From positions 620,001-684,000 of the forward strand of contig NHZP01000004.1 of the NCBI GenBank assembly GCA_003313425.1: a stretch of DNA of 64,000 bases, in the 5' to 3' direction. Shown piece by piece: positions 12,501 to 22,422 of the stretch. Below the pieces are notes generated by a model, which was given only the letters and a program-made list of their open reading frames with translations, had not been told where the DNA came from and did no database searches. The position numbers and the translations under genes are program-made. The DNA is from Pseudopyrenochaeta lycopersici (taxonomy: Eukaryota > Ascomycota > Dothideomycetes > Pleosporales > Pseudopyrenochaetaceae). Numbering within the stretch: position 1 is the first letter of the stretch; every line of letters begins with the position of its first letter.

Positions 12501-13216
12501 AACAAGAAGCTTTGCTAGTGCAGGACAGAGTTAGAATCCCAAACTAATCGAGCAAGGCTCAGGAATAAAGCTTCGAGCAAAGTATTCTGTTTTCCACAGT
12601 GACTGACCTATCATAGGAGGAATTCTGCCGTCCAATCTGTATCCACAGACCAGAAAACCCTTCCGCAGAAAGGCAGTGCAGTCCAGACAGCATTAATGTT
12701 TATGTTCTCAAAGTTTTTTAAGATCATATTTGTCCTTCTATTCTCCATGATTGCCACTCTTGCATTCTATATACTGTGAAAACGTATCAGTGAGTGCCAT
12801 TGTAACACTTCATGTAGCAGTGAGCAAGGACAGCGAGCGTTTAGACTTCCCATGATATATCCACACAATGCTTGAGACCTCATTAGTTCTAGAATTCGAA
12901 TAGATATCTGGTCTTGTGGTGAGATTTGGAGCGTTATTGACTGATAAAGCGACGGGGATCCTGGTAGCGAGCAGCGTAGTTAATTTCACGTATCGGATAT
13001 GTGCTTCTACCAAAACAAATCAACACCTGGCCGGGCTCTATAATATACCTCAACTCTACTATCGTTGTGTGCATGACCGAAGTTAAAAATGCACAGCTGT
13101 TTGTGCTGGTGCTGTGAAAGGTCAATTTGAAAGCATGTCTCGTGATCGCGCGTTGGTTGCTGACAAAGAAACGTCACAAAACGCGTTCATATCTCTACAC
13201 TTCTTCAAACCTCAGA
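9573..13216. other. 3.6 kb gene-poor stretch
   Basis: Between the methyltransferase-like gene and the alkyltransferase gene no frame exceeds about 135 codons, and those present overlap on both strands in GC-rich DNA (mainly 9.6-10.7 kb). Two small minus-strand frames (11390-11629 and 11100-11432) have plausible composition but overlap each other in different phases and lack domains, so I do not call them. The stretch could hold long promoters, non-coding transcripts or decayed genes. Confidence 0.5.
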
Positions 13217-13645
13217 ATGAGACGTGCTTTCATCATGGCCAAGCAGCAAAAAGTTACAGAATACCAGGAGCGTGTCTATGCAGCGCTCCAACAAATTCCT
13301 GAGGGCCGCATCACAACCTACGCTGCATTATCCAGAGCATTGGGTAGCTCCCCGCGAGCGGTTGGGGGTGCGCTACGAGTCAATCCCTTCGCCCCGGACA
13401 TTCCATGCCATAGATGTATCGCAAGTACTGGGGTATGTGTCTGGCTTCATCGTGGTGTGATGCGATACTGACCGTAGCAGTTCGTCGGCGGTTATAAAGG
13501 CGACTGGGAAAAAGCACCCAGTGGACAAAATCAGGAATCGAAGCTGCAGCTGCTGAAGGACGAGGGAGTTTTATTTGATGCAAAAGGATTTCTGATCGAC
13601 AAGGCGCAGTTATGGGATGAATTCAACTTGGAGAAGCTGAAGTAA
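13217..13645 (+). CDS. O6-alkylguanine-DNA alkyltransferase (MGMT/Ogt type)
   Basis: DNA repair protein that moves an alkyl group from O6-alkylguanine to its own active-site cysteine in a single-use reaction, acting in the nucleus. Exons are 13217-13432 and 13481-13645; the intron is GTATGT...GCAG, phase 0, giving 126 aa. Visible landmarks are the helix-turn-helix core RITTYAALSRALG, the RAVGGALRVNPF recognition-helix and arginine-finger region, and DIPCHR with the acceptor cysteine at about residue 64. After splicing, STGFVGGYKGDWEKAP follows, as in fungal homologues. It consists of the catalytic DNA-binding domain only, without the N-terminal domain of longer family members. The residue after PCHR is Cys instead of the usual Val. 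The start could instead be the ATG at 13235 (MAKQQKVTEYQE). Confidence 0.9.
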
Positions 13646-13916
13646 GGGTTCACGCTTTAAAGTGGGGCTGTTGGAAGCGGGGCAAAATGTTGGAGCTCAG
13701 AAAAGTTTATGACTTGACGAAATGTATCAAAACTATATCAATCTCGCATGCCAATCAAGCATAATTAACATAACGGAATTGGCCTGCTGAGCAATCCGCC
13801 TGCAAGCGTGCGCGAAGTCGCCACATCTATATCAGCTAACCTCGAAGCTTCTATTCTAACATACCGGTTCGCCTACATCAGCATCATCCCAATAGAACAC
13901 GAGATAATCCGTCAAC

Positions 13917-15638
13917 ATGGCACCTAAGAGAAAAGACTTTTTGAAGCCGAAGCCAAAGGGAAAGGCGAAGGCACAAGAACCACAGTCCGAAAACGACTTT
14001 CTGGAAGCCGCAGACGAGTTTGAACAAGCTGCTGGGAAATGGCGTGCAGGCGACGCGGCCAAGGCGACAAGATTCTTCAACAGAGCCATCGACATGTATA
14101 ATGAAGGTCTCAAACGCTATCCCCGATCTTTTGATATCGCATATAACAAGTGAGTTCTCCACAGAATCTGCTTGCCGTAGCCCTGTAGTTGATTATTAAC
14201 AACATATAGGGCAAACCTCGAGTATAGCATCACAGAAGACGAGCGCATAGTATCTCAACTAGGCAACAAAACCGCCCTACTAAATGAAACATTGAACTCT
14301 CATCGCTTTGCCATATCACTAAATCCGACGAATACCGACATCCTTTTCAACGCAGCACAAGTCCTCACCTCACTAGCCGAAGCTCAACTCGAAGCCGGAA
14401 CGCAAGAAGCTGGCAGAACCGAGGCAAGACCTCTGCTTGAGGAGGCTGTGGATATCTTTACGAAGTGTTTGGAGAGCCAGCAGCAAGAGTACGCGCAAAT
14501 GCAAGCTGAGATCGCAAAAGTGCAGGCTTCAGGAGAGTACCAGGAAGCTTGGGAAGGTGAACGACAACAGCCAGCAGAAGATCAGAGTGAAGACATAGAT
14601 ACAACTTCGAATTCATCAGAAGGGCCTGGCGACTGGGCTACTGTTGAGGAACCTTTGACTCCAGAATCGATACTCGAAACATGTACGGCGCAGCTCAGCG
14701 CCCTGACTACGCTTCTTGGACTATATGACCCTGCAGTAGACCTGACAAGCATAGAGAAAAAGGCACAAGATGGATTAGAAACAGCGGGCACAAGAATACC
14801 AGCATTAATAGAGCTTGTCGATAAATCGCCACTCACACAGACCATGCCCGAGCAAGAAACAGGGCCAATGCTCTCAATAGGGTCCAGCTCCGCAACTGAA
14901 GAAGCCACCACAACCACCAAGGACGATGCTATACTCGCATCTGCCAACTTTCAGGCTAGTATAGCTGAGATGACATATCGAAGCGGGCGGGGTACTTCGA
15001 CTGAATACGCCCAGAAGGTTGAATCAATATTCAGCGGCATGATCAAAGGTGCCGGAAATGTAGCCAGTCCTGAGCTTGCAGCTATTAATGCCCAATCGAA
15101 CTATGCAGATGCGCTCATGGACCTGGCATCTGCGCTAGCAGACGGCGCCCAGTATACCGCATCATCACCCACCTTTCCCACCGATCTCGAGCTTCAGTGG
15201 ACAGCTCTGACACAAGCACAAACCCTTCTGACACAGCTATCATCCACTCCATACACATCCCTCCTCTCTGCCTCTCGACTGGCAGACACCTTCATCGCAC
15301 GAGGCGACATCGATCTCTTTCGCTTCCGAATATCCCTTTTCGACATCGCAAAGCCAGCGTGGGCAAAGAGCAGGCCAACCCTTGTTTCCAACGCCGGCGT
15401 GTTTTATCGTGGAGCCAGGAGCTATGCAGAGAAATCTGGAGCCGCTGAAGTTCGGAAAACAGCAGATGCTAAAGCGACCGTCGCTGAGATCTTGAAGGAG
15501 GTGGCGAGTGGATCGGGAGCAACGAAGGAGTCGTGGAGAGGGAAAGGTGTAGAGGTGGCCAAGGTGCTGGAACAGATGGTGGAGGAAGGCATCGTCGGGC
15601 GTGAGAATGTTCAAGGCGTGTTGAATCTGGCACAATAA
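13917..15638 (+). CDS. TPR-containing protein
   Basis: Exons 13917-14149 and 14210-15638 give 553 aa. The intron borders are GTGAGT/ATAG, and the join AA|G restores YNKANLEYSI across a tetratricopeptide helix pair. After a Lys-rich N-terminus (MAPKRKDFLKPKPKGKAKA), about residues 25-180 read as TPR-like helices (for example EQAAGKWRAGDAAKATRFFNRAIDMY style packing). An acidic linker follows at about 190-230, then more helical repeats to the end. The fold suggests a soluble scaffold or chaperone. It resembles conserved fungal TPR proteins such as the UPF0661 group or ribosomal-protein chaperones of the Acl4 type, but I cannot decide between them. It starts 271 bp after the alkyltransferase gene on the same strand. 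Confidence 0.82.
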
Positions 15639-16174
15639 GGAGCTTACAAGTAGTCTCAGCTCTATAGGTCCTACAGTCACAAATATGAACTGGGTGCAGG
15701 CTTGAATGCCCTACAAACCCTGTTCCGGTGATTTCATTCTCGCTAGTATTTGAGCAATTGTATTCGGTGCGAGATCTAGGTCCTTGTCTGATCAATGCCC
15801 ATTTACAGCCATTTTCTTCTCATCTCGCTCCTCAAGAATGTCATCCTCTTGCACTTGCTGGTTGCTAGCTTTACATGAGCATTTGATCGCGAGGTTCCGT
15901 ACACATGCCGCAACTTCGGCAACCGCTTCCACTATATCGAAGCTTTTTGACCAATCTCTTTTTCTTAATTTACGACTGTTGGAAAGACCATCAAGCCGGT
16001 GGGTGCCAAGAGAAGCTGTCCCGATTTGGACAGCTCAACTGGCGAGCAACGAATTCCTTGGTTCTAGAGTTTGTGATCTTTGTGCTGGATTTCCTACCAG
16101 TCTTCAATTTTATGCCGGCTTTCATCGCCAACTCCCCTAACCGTTCTCATGCTTTCTATGGCTTTTTGTTCTAG
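15639..16174. other. Convergent 3' intergenic region
   Basis: This lies between the TPR gene (+) and the kinase gene (-). It holds only short overlapping frames and presumably both 3' untranslated regions. Confidence 0.5.
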
Positions 16175-18838
16175 TTAATCGCTGTTCACCAATGCTCTCG
16201 CCCTTGCTAATGCTCTTGACATTAGACTTCCTGTTTCCGTCTCTGGCGTACTGGCCCATCGTTCCGCTATTGCCTGCTGTTCCTGTATTTCAGCTACTTC
16301 TCTTTCTTCTGCCCTCGCTGCTCTCGCTGCTCTTAATATCTTCCTAGCCATTGGTTCCGCTCTTGCCTCCTCTTCAGGCTTAGATTCGAGCGTCACTTGT
16401 TTATCATGATGGCCCCTGTCATCATATATTATGGGAGAAGGCTGTCTTGCAATTTCTTCTCTCGCTGCAGTCACGGACTGTTGTTGTGCTATTTCCTCCT
16501 CTTCACTCTTAGTTTTGGGCGTGATTCCTCTATAAAGAGGGTTTCTGTTATTATATGATATGGGAGGAGTCTGTCTTGCAATTGCTGCTCTTGCGTCTAC
16601 TCTCGCTGCTCTCCTGGCCTGTTGTAGTGCTAGTATATCCTCTTCACTTTTAGTTCCGAGCGTTGCTAATACATCAAGAGGGCTCTTCGCATTAATTGGT
16701 AAGGGGGGAGGCGGCGCAGTCCTTTCATCATTTTTCTGAGGCTGCCAATCGTCCTGTTTCGAGGGAGCACTAGGAGAGACGGTAGCACCTCCAGCGGCTG
16801 GAGCATCAATTTTCTCTTCATCGTCATCGGAGCTTGAAACATGTTCCCCCAATGCTTCAAGTCGTTCCTACTTAGAGAGTTAGACATACCAACAACAATA
16901 TTATTCGCTTATAGCTCAACCCACTTTATATTTATTCCTCTTATCTTCTAGGTCGCCAAACAGCATCAATAAATTGTCTACTTCGGTTCGTGCTTCTCTT
17001 TCACTTTTGGTAACCTCATGTATCTTCTCACGCAGCGCTTTGATGTCCCTATCTTTACTATCAATATCGATTGTAAGCTCCACGAATTTAGTGTGTACTG
17101 CTTCGTCGAGGTTGTCAATATCCTGTTTCAACGCTTCCTTCTGCTTTGTTAGTGTCTTGACAGTATCCAGCAATTCTTTTATACGATCCTTCAACACGTC
17201 AGCATGCGAAACTCTATATCGCTTCATTCACTGTTGGCAAGCTAACCTGATTCTGTTGGAATATAAAACGCGCAGCTTCGAGGTCGAGATACTGTTCTTT
17301 GTTCATGGAGTCCTTATCACGAAGTTGTGCTCTCAAGTCTTGGAACCGTTCTTCCCATGCAGACATCTCATTCCAATGCTCATACTGGATCCTCCGAAGT
17401 TGTGCTTTGAAGTGGCGAATATCCTGCCCCATAACAAACTTTTGCTGTTCATGCTCCTGGCGAGATATGAAGGCGCCTCTGCAACAATTGCCAAAGATCG
17501 AAGGTGTTTTCTGATCGCCAACGTCGGTGTGACTGTCTGTGAGACTGATTAGAAGTTCCTTAGCGGTAGGCCGGTCGTCGGGTTCTACTGATAGCATGTC
17601 TCGCAATTTCCGTCGCAAAAGATGCCTTCTCGGTGATGTTTCTGCTTTGGGCCAATTCAACCACGCGTTGACCCTGTCAAGATTTGCATGAAATGATGGA
17701 TCAGCTGATCGATTCTGTCTAATGTACTCCAATGTACCTGTTCTGTGCAAGGTTACGATCTCTAAGATAACACATCCTAGAGAGAATATATCCGCTGCTC
17801 GCCCACTGGCCTTCCACTGAGCCATTTCTGGCGCGAAGTATCGAGGAGTACCGCGCTCATTGTCTGTAGCGCTTTGTGACAGTAGCGTGAAGTCTGTCGC
17901 ACTACCAAAATCGCTGAGCCAAAGGCGGTCCTGTGATAGCAGAATGTTCGAGGGCTTTAGGTCTTTGTGACGTATTTTCTGATCATGCAAATATGCGATG
18001 GCTGATACGAGACACCCAATCTTGAGGTAGATGGGCGAAGCTTTATAGGGAGTCTCCTTGGCCGGAAATCCGTACTTGAGAGCTTCCAATCGTGCTTTAG
18101 AGGTAGAACCTAGTGCTTTCAATGAGTTTTCCAAAGATAAATTGTGTCCGGCCACTATGCTGGACCATTCTTCAAGGTCTTCGAAGAAGGTATGCATGTC
18201 GCACACTGCGACCGGGTATAAAATGATGCCTAGGAACTTTCGTTGCGTGTATGTGCCAATAAGCTGAACAATATGGACATGTGAAAGGCGTTTCAGAATC
18301 TCAATTTCTTTCTTCTCTTTTTCGCCGATTTTTCGTCTGAACAAAATCTTCTTATGAGCCAACTTCCAGCCTCGAAGTGATATTTCATGAACATCACCCA
18401 TAACACCTCGACCAAGAAAACGGCCTGAATTAGATATCGTTAGTGCTTGACTGTCAAATGTAAGGCCGCATTACCCTGTTTAAGAGGTATAATCTCCTCA
18501 TCGCCGAAGTCGATGTGAGAACCTCTACCTGTCTGCGACCAATCATCAATAACAATTTGGGCTCCTTTATTAGGGTTAAGTTCATGGGCAGAGGTTGTGT
18601 CGTCGTCGATGCCCCTCCATGACGTGTCTAGCCAATATCCCGAATTTCCTTCTAGCCTAGGTCTTCCATTCCCTTCTGGCCGTTCTTCCTTTTCTTCTAG
18701 GCTCTGTTTTTGTTCGTGGCGTTGATCAATACCTTGTTCTAGCCTCGTTTTTCTGATCTCTTGTTCAAACGCCTGGTTCCGAAACTCTCTGCTTGTTGAA
18801 CTTGTCTCTTCATCATTATGGCCGTCTTTGCGATCCAT
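16175..18838 (-). CDS. Protein kinase with coiled-coil and repeat-bearing C-terminal tail
   Basis: Four exons in coding order: 18838-18475, 18424-17247, 17188-16925 and 16867-16175. All joins keep frame, giving 832 aa. Residues 1-120 are charged and mostly disordered. The kinase domain spans about 120-400: glycine loop GRGVMGDV, Lys in LAHKKIL, catalytic loop HKDLKPSN (Asp about 276), DFG at about 293 and YFAPEM at about 320. All key residues are present, so it is probably an active Ser/Thr kinase. Residues about 450-600 are predicted coiled coil, including DRIKELLDTVKTLTKQKEAL and the following charged helix. The last 230 residues hold a proline-rich linker and imperfect repeats with TKSEE and IARQ elements. 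I recognise no named family; it may belong to lineage-specific fungal kinases. The 58-nt intron at 17189-17246 has a CTGAC branch point and decides the third exon. Confidence 0.85.
16260..16660 (-). repeat. Imperfect ~45-residue protein repeats in kinase tail
   Basis: Within the last exon of the kinase gene, three related units can be aligned by eye. Unit 1 has TKSEEDILALQQ then AIARQTPPISYNNR; unit 2 has TKSEEEEIAQQQ then EIARQPSPIIYDDR; unit 3 has ESKPEEEARAEP and then decays. The shared pattern is (T/E)-x-K-(S/P)-E-E...Q...A-R-Q-x-P-I-x-Y. This suggests internal duplication of a helical segment. Confidence 0.6.
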
Positions 18839-19385
18839 TTATTCTAATGAGGGGCAAGGCCAAGTATCGGATCCACCGCTTGACACGTGTATGAGGAGGC
18901 ATGGAAAGACACAATAGGTGAGGTACGTCACGATACTGGGCTCCACCCAAAATTGAGAGGAGATGGAGGAAGAGTCGTTGGCGCCAGATTGTCGTCGAGG
19001 GTCGTTGTAGGCGCGGCTGAGCCGAGCTGCTCTTTCTTCAGCGGCTGTGTTGACAAGGCTGCAGATGAGGATGCATGACAACCAATCACATCTTCTGAGC
19101 ATCTGCAGCTATCGAGCAAGGCAAAAGTGGGCAAGGTTGGTCATTAGAATACCAAATTGGCGAGGGAATTAAGATTTTGAGGTTTGATTGTAGTGCGCGT
19201 GAACTGACTGCTGTTGTAAGAATCAGAGTCTGTCTATAAATACTGCGCATAGATACCTTTTTAGTAGTATCAAATTCGTCGCGCCTTTGTCTACACATCG
19301 TTCCAAACTTTTCCTTAATTTCGATCCTTCCAAACTCCAAGATATAGATACAAGGTGATGCAACTTGCCTAACACTCGTCTAGTT
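18839..19385. other. Kinase promoter region
   Basis: This 547 bp stretch runs from the kinase start to the stop of the Swp1 gene; both genes are on the minus strand. Small frames on both strands have no support. Confidence 0.5.
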
Positions 19386-20356
19386 TTATCTCAGCCCAGC
19401 CAAACGGCGCTCCTGAACCTCTGACAAAGCTCTGCTTCCGCTCAAGAAAGCAACGAACCCAACTACGGCAGCAGCTGGCAAGGTCTGGAAAAGATTCCAA
19501 CTAGTATAGTACAAGAAGAAGATACCCTCCATTGCTAGAATCGAGCCATAAAAGAGCGCATGCGACACAGGTGCGTTGCTCAGAGCTTTGCTCAAATGAC
19601 TGGCATTTGCGCCGAGAGTTGCCCACACAACAAACAGTACAGGGAGCGCTGCAGCAACTGCGGCGGCGAAGACAAGCGTTATAACCTTGGGAGGCGATTG
19701 AGGGTCGGCACGGAAGATGTGATGAATTTCCGGTTCGGCGGCGTAGCGGAGAGGCGCCTCGGGGATGGTGAGTGGGACATTGGGGTCACGGGCTACTTGG
19801 AGGTCAAAGACCTTGCTCTTGTAAGGAGTAGAAGATCCGAAAGATCCAATGACAATGGAAGCGGTGATTGGCTTTGAAGAGGTAAGGAATTGGTGGGGTA
19901 GGTCCTTGTGGGACTGTACATGTCAGCGCTGCTAAATGGCAATTGAAGAAAGCTCCATACCAAATCAACCTTTCCTTTGCCGCTATCCTTTACGCTGAGT
20001 ACGAAAGACTCTTCCAGTCCGGAGACTGGGTCGGTCAGGGTGAGGAAAGCCTGGTGTGGCCGCTTTGCAGACTTTCCATCGATGGTCGTAAGAAGCAGTT
20101 TCAGTGAGTCGGTGGCGCCTAATGATACCGATTTGGCAAGCGGAGTAGAAGGATTCAATCTAGAAAAGGTCAGTTAATAGTTCAAATATACCTAAGTTCA
20201 AGGTTAAGCTCACTTGTCCTTCGAGCCTCCGCCTACACCAGCACCTTTGCTGGTGATTGACACGGTGGCATCCTCAAAACTCCACGAGGAAGCTGCGGAC
20301 ACAATTGTCGCGCCTGAAAGTAGAAGAGAAGAAACAAAGCTGTACAGAACCCTCAT
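19386..20356 (-). CDS. SWP1: Oligosaccharyltransferase subunit, ribophorin II/Swp1
   Basis: Accessory subunit of the ER oligosaccharyltransferase complex, which transfers the lipid-linked glycan to Asn of nascent secretory proteins. Exons in coding order are 20356-20214, 20159-19961 and 19913-19386, giving 289 aa, close to the yeast protein. The start MRVLYSFVSSLLLSGATIVS is a clear signal peptide, which favours it over an upstream in-frame ATG. A lumenal domain follows (SLKLLLTTIDGKSAKRPHQA; GLEESFVLSVKDSGKGKVDL; SHKDLPHQFLTSSKPITASI), then PEIHHIFRADPQSPPK and three hydrophobic helices to the C-terminus, the family's typical ending. Confidence 0.9.
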
Positions 20357-20962
20357 AATTGCTGATCTGAAAAGAGTGAACGCGGAGCTATTGATGCTGG
20401 TTGGAAGCAGACGTAAGCGTGTCCTTTGCCAAGCGTCGGGGCTTGGTCGGCCCGCGTCCATGATGCGTTACATGAGCATCTCGGTCATTTGGCCTTCCCC
20501 ACCACAGTCCCTGACATTCTTTGTCCTAATGCCACAGATATAAATTTCATTTAGAGGGTTTGCATCAGCTCAGCCAATGATGGTGAATTAAAAGATAGGA
20601 ATTCGCACGGCAAAGGCAGCGCGAGACCTTCAACTTCTGCGCCTTGCGAACCGTATAAGCTTGGAGCCATACCAATTGGTGCAGATTACGGGCAGATATT
20701 ATGTTGCATGTCTCTTTGGAGCTCGAGATTGATCAAACCTTTGAAGCTGTGTACCACTGACTTCTGTTTGCAAGCGTGAACAGAATGGCCGAGGAACGAA
20801 CGAAAGAGGCGATAATAGAAGAGGACATTTGACATTGTCAAGAAGAAAAGCATGTTCATTATATCTGGATAACTCCCAGTCCTTTCTGAGACCAAGCAAA
20901 GCCTCCCACTGATGACTCCAGCTACCTTAAGCGGATAAGACGCAAGTTTTCCGTCTACGATT
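20357..20962. other. Swp1 promoter and EF-hand 3' region
   Basis: This 606 bp stretch between two minus-strand genes holds only short unsupported frames. It should contain the Swp1 promoter and the EF-hand gene's 3' untranslated region. Confidence 0.5.
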
Positions 20963-22030
20963 CTAGGCAGGTGCAGCAGAAACCCCACCATCCTCCCCTC
21001 CATTGCCACCGCCTGTCAGACTTGACATGAACTCTTGGTATCTGAAAACCTCTCCCCTCCCAAGACTCTTACCACCCTTCCCAAATGCTCTCCGTCCGCT
21101 GAAGCCGTCAATGACTCTGTCAATCTCGCGCTCTGTCAGCTTCTGCTCTCCAGGCTCCGGCGCAGTGTGTAATAAGGCGTCTTTCAACTCTGCAAGATCG
21201 ATTTGTCCGTCGTCAGCATCATCAAATGCCTCAAACGCCGCACTCAGCTCGTTTGCGTGTGACAGTCCACCTAACAAGTCGGACAAGGTGTTCAGATATG
21301 TGGCTAGATTGATTGATTGCGCGCCATTGAAGTATGAGGCGAGCTGGGAAGGAGTTGCCGAAAGGCCGAGCTGAGAAAGCATATCTGCGACGTCTGAAGC
21401 ATTTACACTGCCGTCGTTGTCTCTGTCCATGACACTAAACGACTCGCGCATGCTGTGAAGTAGCGGAGGCGGTAGTCTAGACAATGCATCGCTTGAGGAG
21501 CCTCGTGCCAACTGAGCTGGTCGGCTTACTGGACGCTCAACAGGCTTTTCAATTGGCGCAGGCTTTTCGAATGGTGTCGATTTCTGAATTGAGAGAGGCG
21601 GTGGAGTATCCTCTCGCGCACCATTGAACTTGGCAGCAATGGATGCGGTGTTCAGCGGTCGCACAGTGTGTTGTGTAGACGTAGAAACAAGCCGAGTGGG
21701 CGATGCAGGTGCTTCAGGGGCGGTTGCTGTGCCTCGAGTGTTCAGCCATGAGGGCGGGTTTTGCGACGCATTGCTCGTGGTGGACTGGCGGAGGTTTGCC
21801 TGGGATGGAGTTGTTGGCGTATCTTTCGGCTTGAGAGGAGAGCTGTTTGGTGTCAAGGGCCGCACTGTCGATGGCGAGTTCTCTCTGATGGAGCCCGGTC
21901 TGCGAAAGGGCGACTGACGCGGGCTGTTGAAGGAGAGCGGGGAGGGCTTGTAGGGAGTGGGTGTTGTTGACTGCGGATGACTTAGCATGTTGTGCACGAC
22001 CTCATCTGCAGCGCACTGGAGTCCTACCAT
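20963..22030 (-). CDS. EF-hand protein, myosin light chain-like
   Basis: A single 355-aa frame without visible introns, starting MVGLQCAADEVVHNMLSHPQ. Residues about 20-185 are Ser/Pro/Thr-rich and probably disordered. The C-terminal half is a calmodulin or light-chain-like domain with two canonical calcium loops: DRDNDGSVNASD (202-213) and DDADDGQIDLAE (270-281). The intervening and final helices (SQLASYFNGAQSINLATYL; GEVFRYQEFMSSLTGG) look like degenerate EF-hands. This suggests a calcium-regulated adaptor or regulatory light chain working with a myosin or IQ partner, which is an inference. It is divergent from AFI1 across 392 bp. Confidence 0.82.
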   Translation of the reverse strand: MVGLQCAADEVVHNMLSHPQSTTPTPYKPSPLSFNSPRQSPFRRPGSIRENSPSTVRPLTPNSSPLKPKDTPTTPSQANLRQSTTSNASQNPPSWLNTRGTATAPEAPASPTRLVSTSTQHTVRPLNTASIAAKFNGAREDTPPPLSIQKSTPFEKPAPIEKPVERPVSRPAQLARGSSSDALSRLPPPLLHSMRESFSVMDRDNDGSVNASDVADMLSQLGLSATPSQLASYFNGAQSINLATYLNTLSDLLGGLSHANELSAAFEAFDDADDGQIDLAELKDALLHTAPEPGEQKLTEREIDRVIDGFSGRRAFGKGGKSLGRGEVFRYQEFMSSLTGGGNGGEDGGVSAAPA

Positions 22031-22422
22031 GGTGTTTAGTTTCCTGCGTCGCGTCCACAGCGGTTCGCCGATGATGCAGCGTGTTTACGTGGTGTTGACG
22101 TTCGGGCCTTTCCCCCAGCAACGGCACTGCAAACGCGGCAAACACCCCTGCAAAGGACCCGGTCAGCTATCGATAAGCCGCCTCAGGGTCCACATATCGG
22201 TTCCACAAGTACGTGCCGCAAAGCAATATGCAAGACATGCAGTCCATCGCTCATTCTCTCACTCCTCTGCTCGAGCTGTTTTGGGCGCTGTAGACAACTT
22301 TCCCCGTGACCGTCGCTCTTCAGCTTGCGTGAACTCTGTTTCGGAACATTTACCCCTGGCGGGGTCTCTAGCGCTGGCGCCCGCAGATCCATAATGCTAG
22401 CATCGCCAGGCCCGCTGAGAAG
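22031..22422. promoter_or_regulatory. Divergent promoter between EF-hand gene and AFI1
   Basis: The 392 bp between two head-to-head start codons (22030 minus, 22423 plus) must contain both 5' leaders and the promoters. No specific factor site is claimed. Confidence 0.5.
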
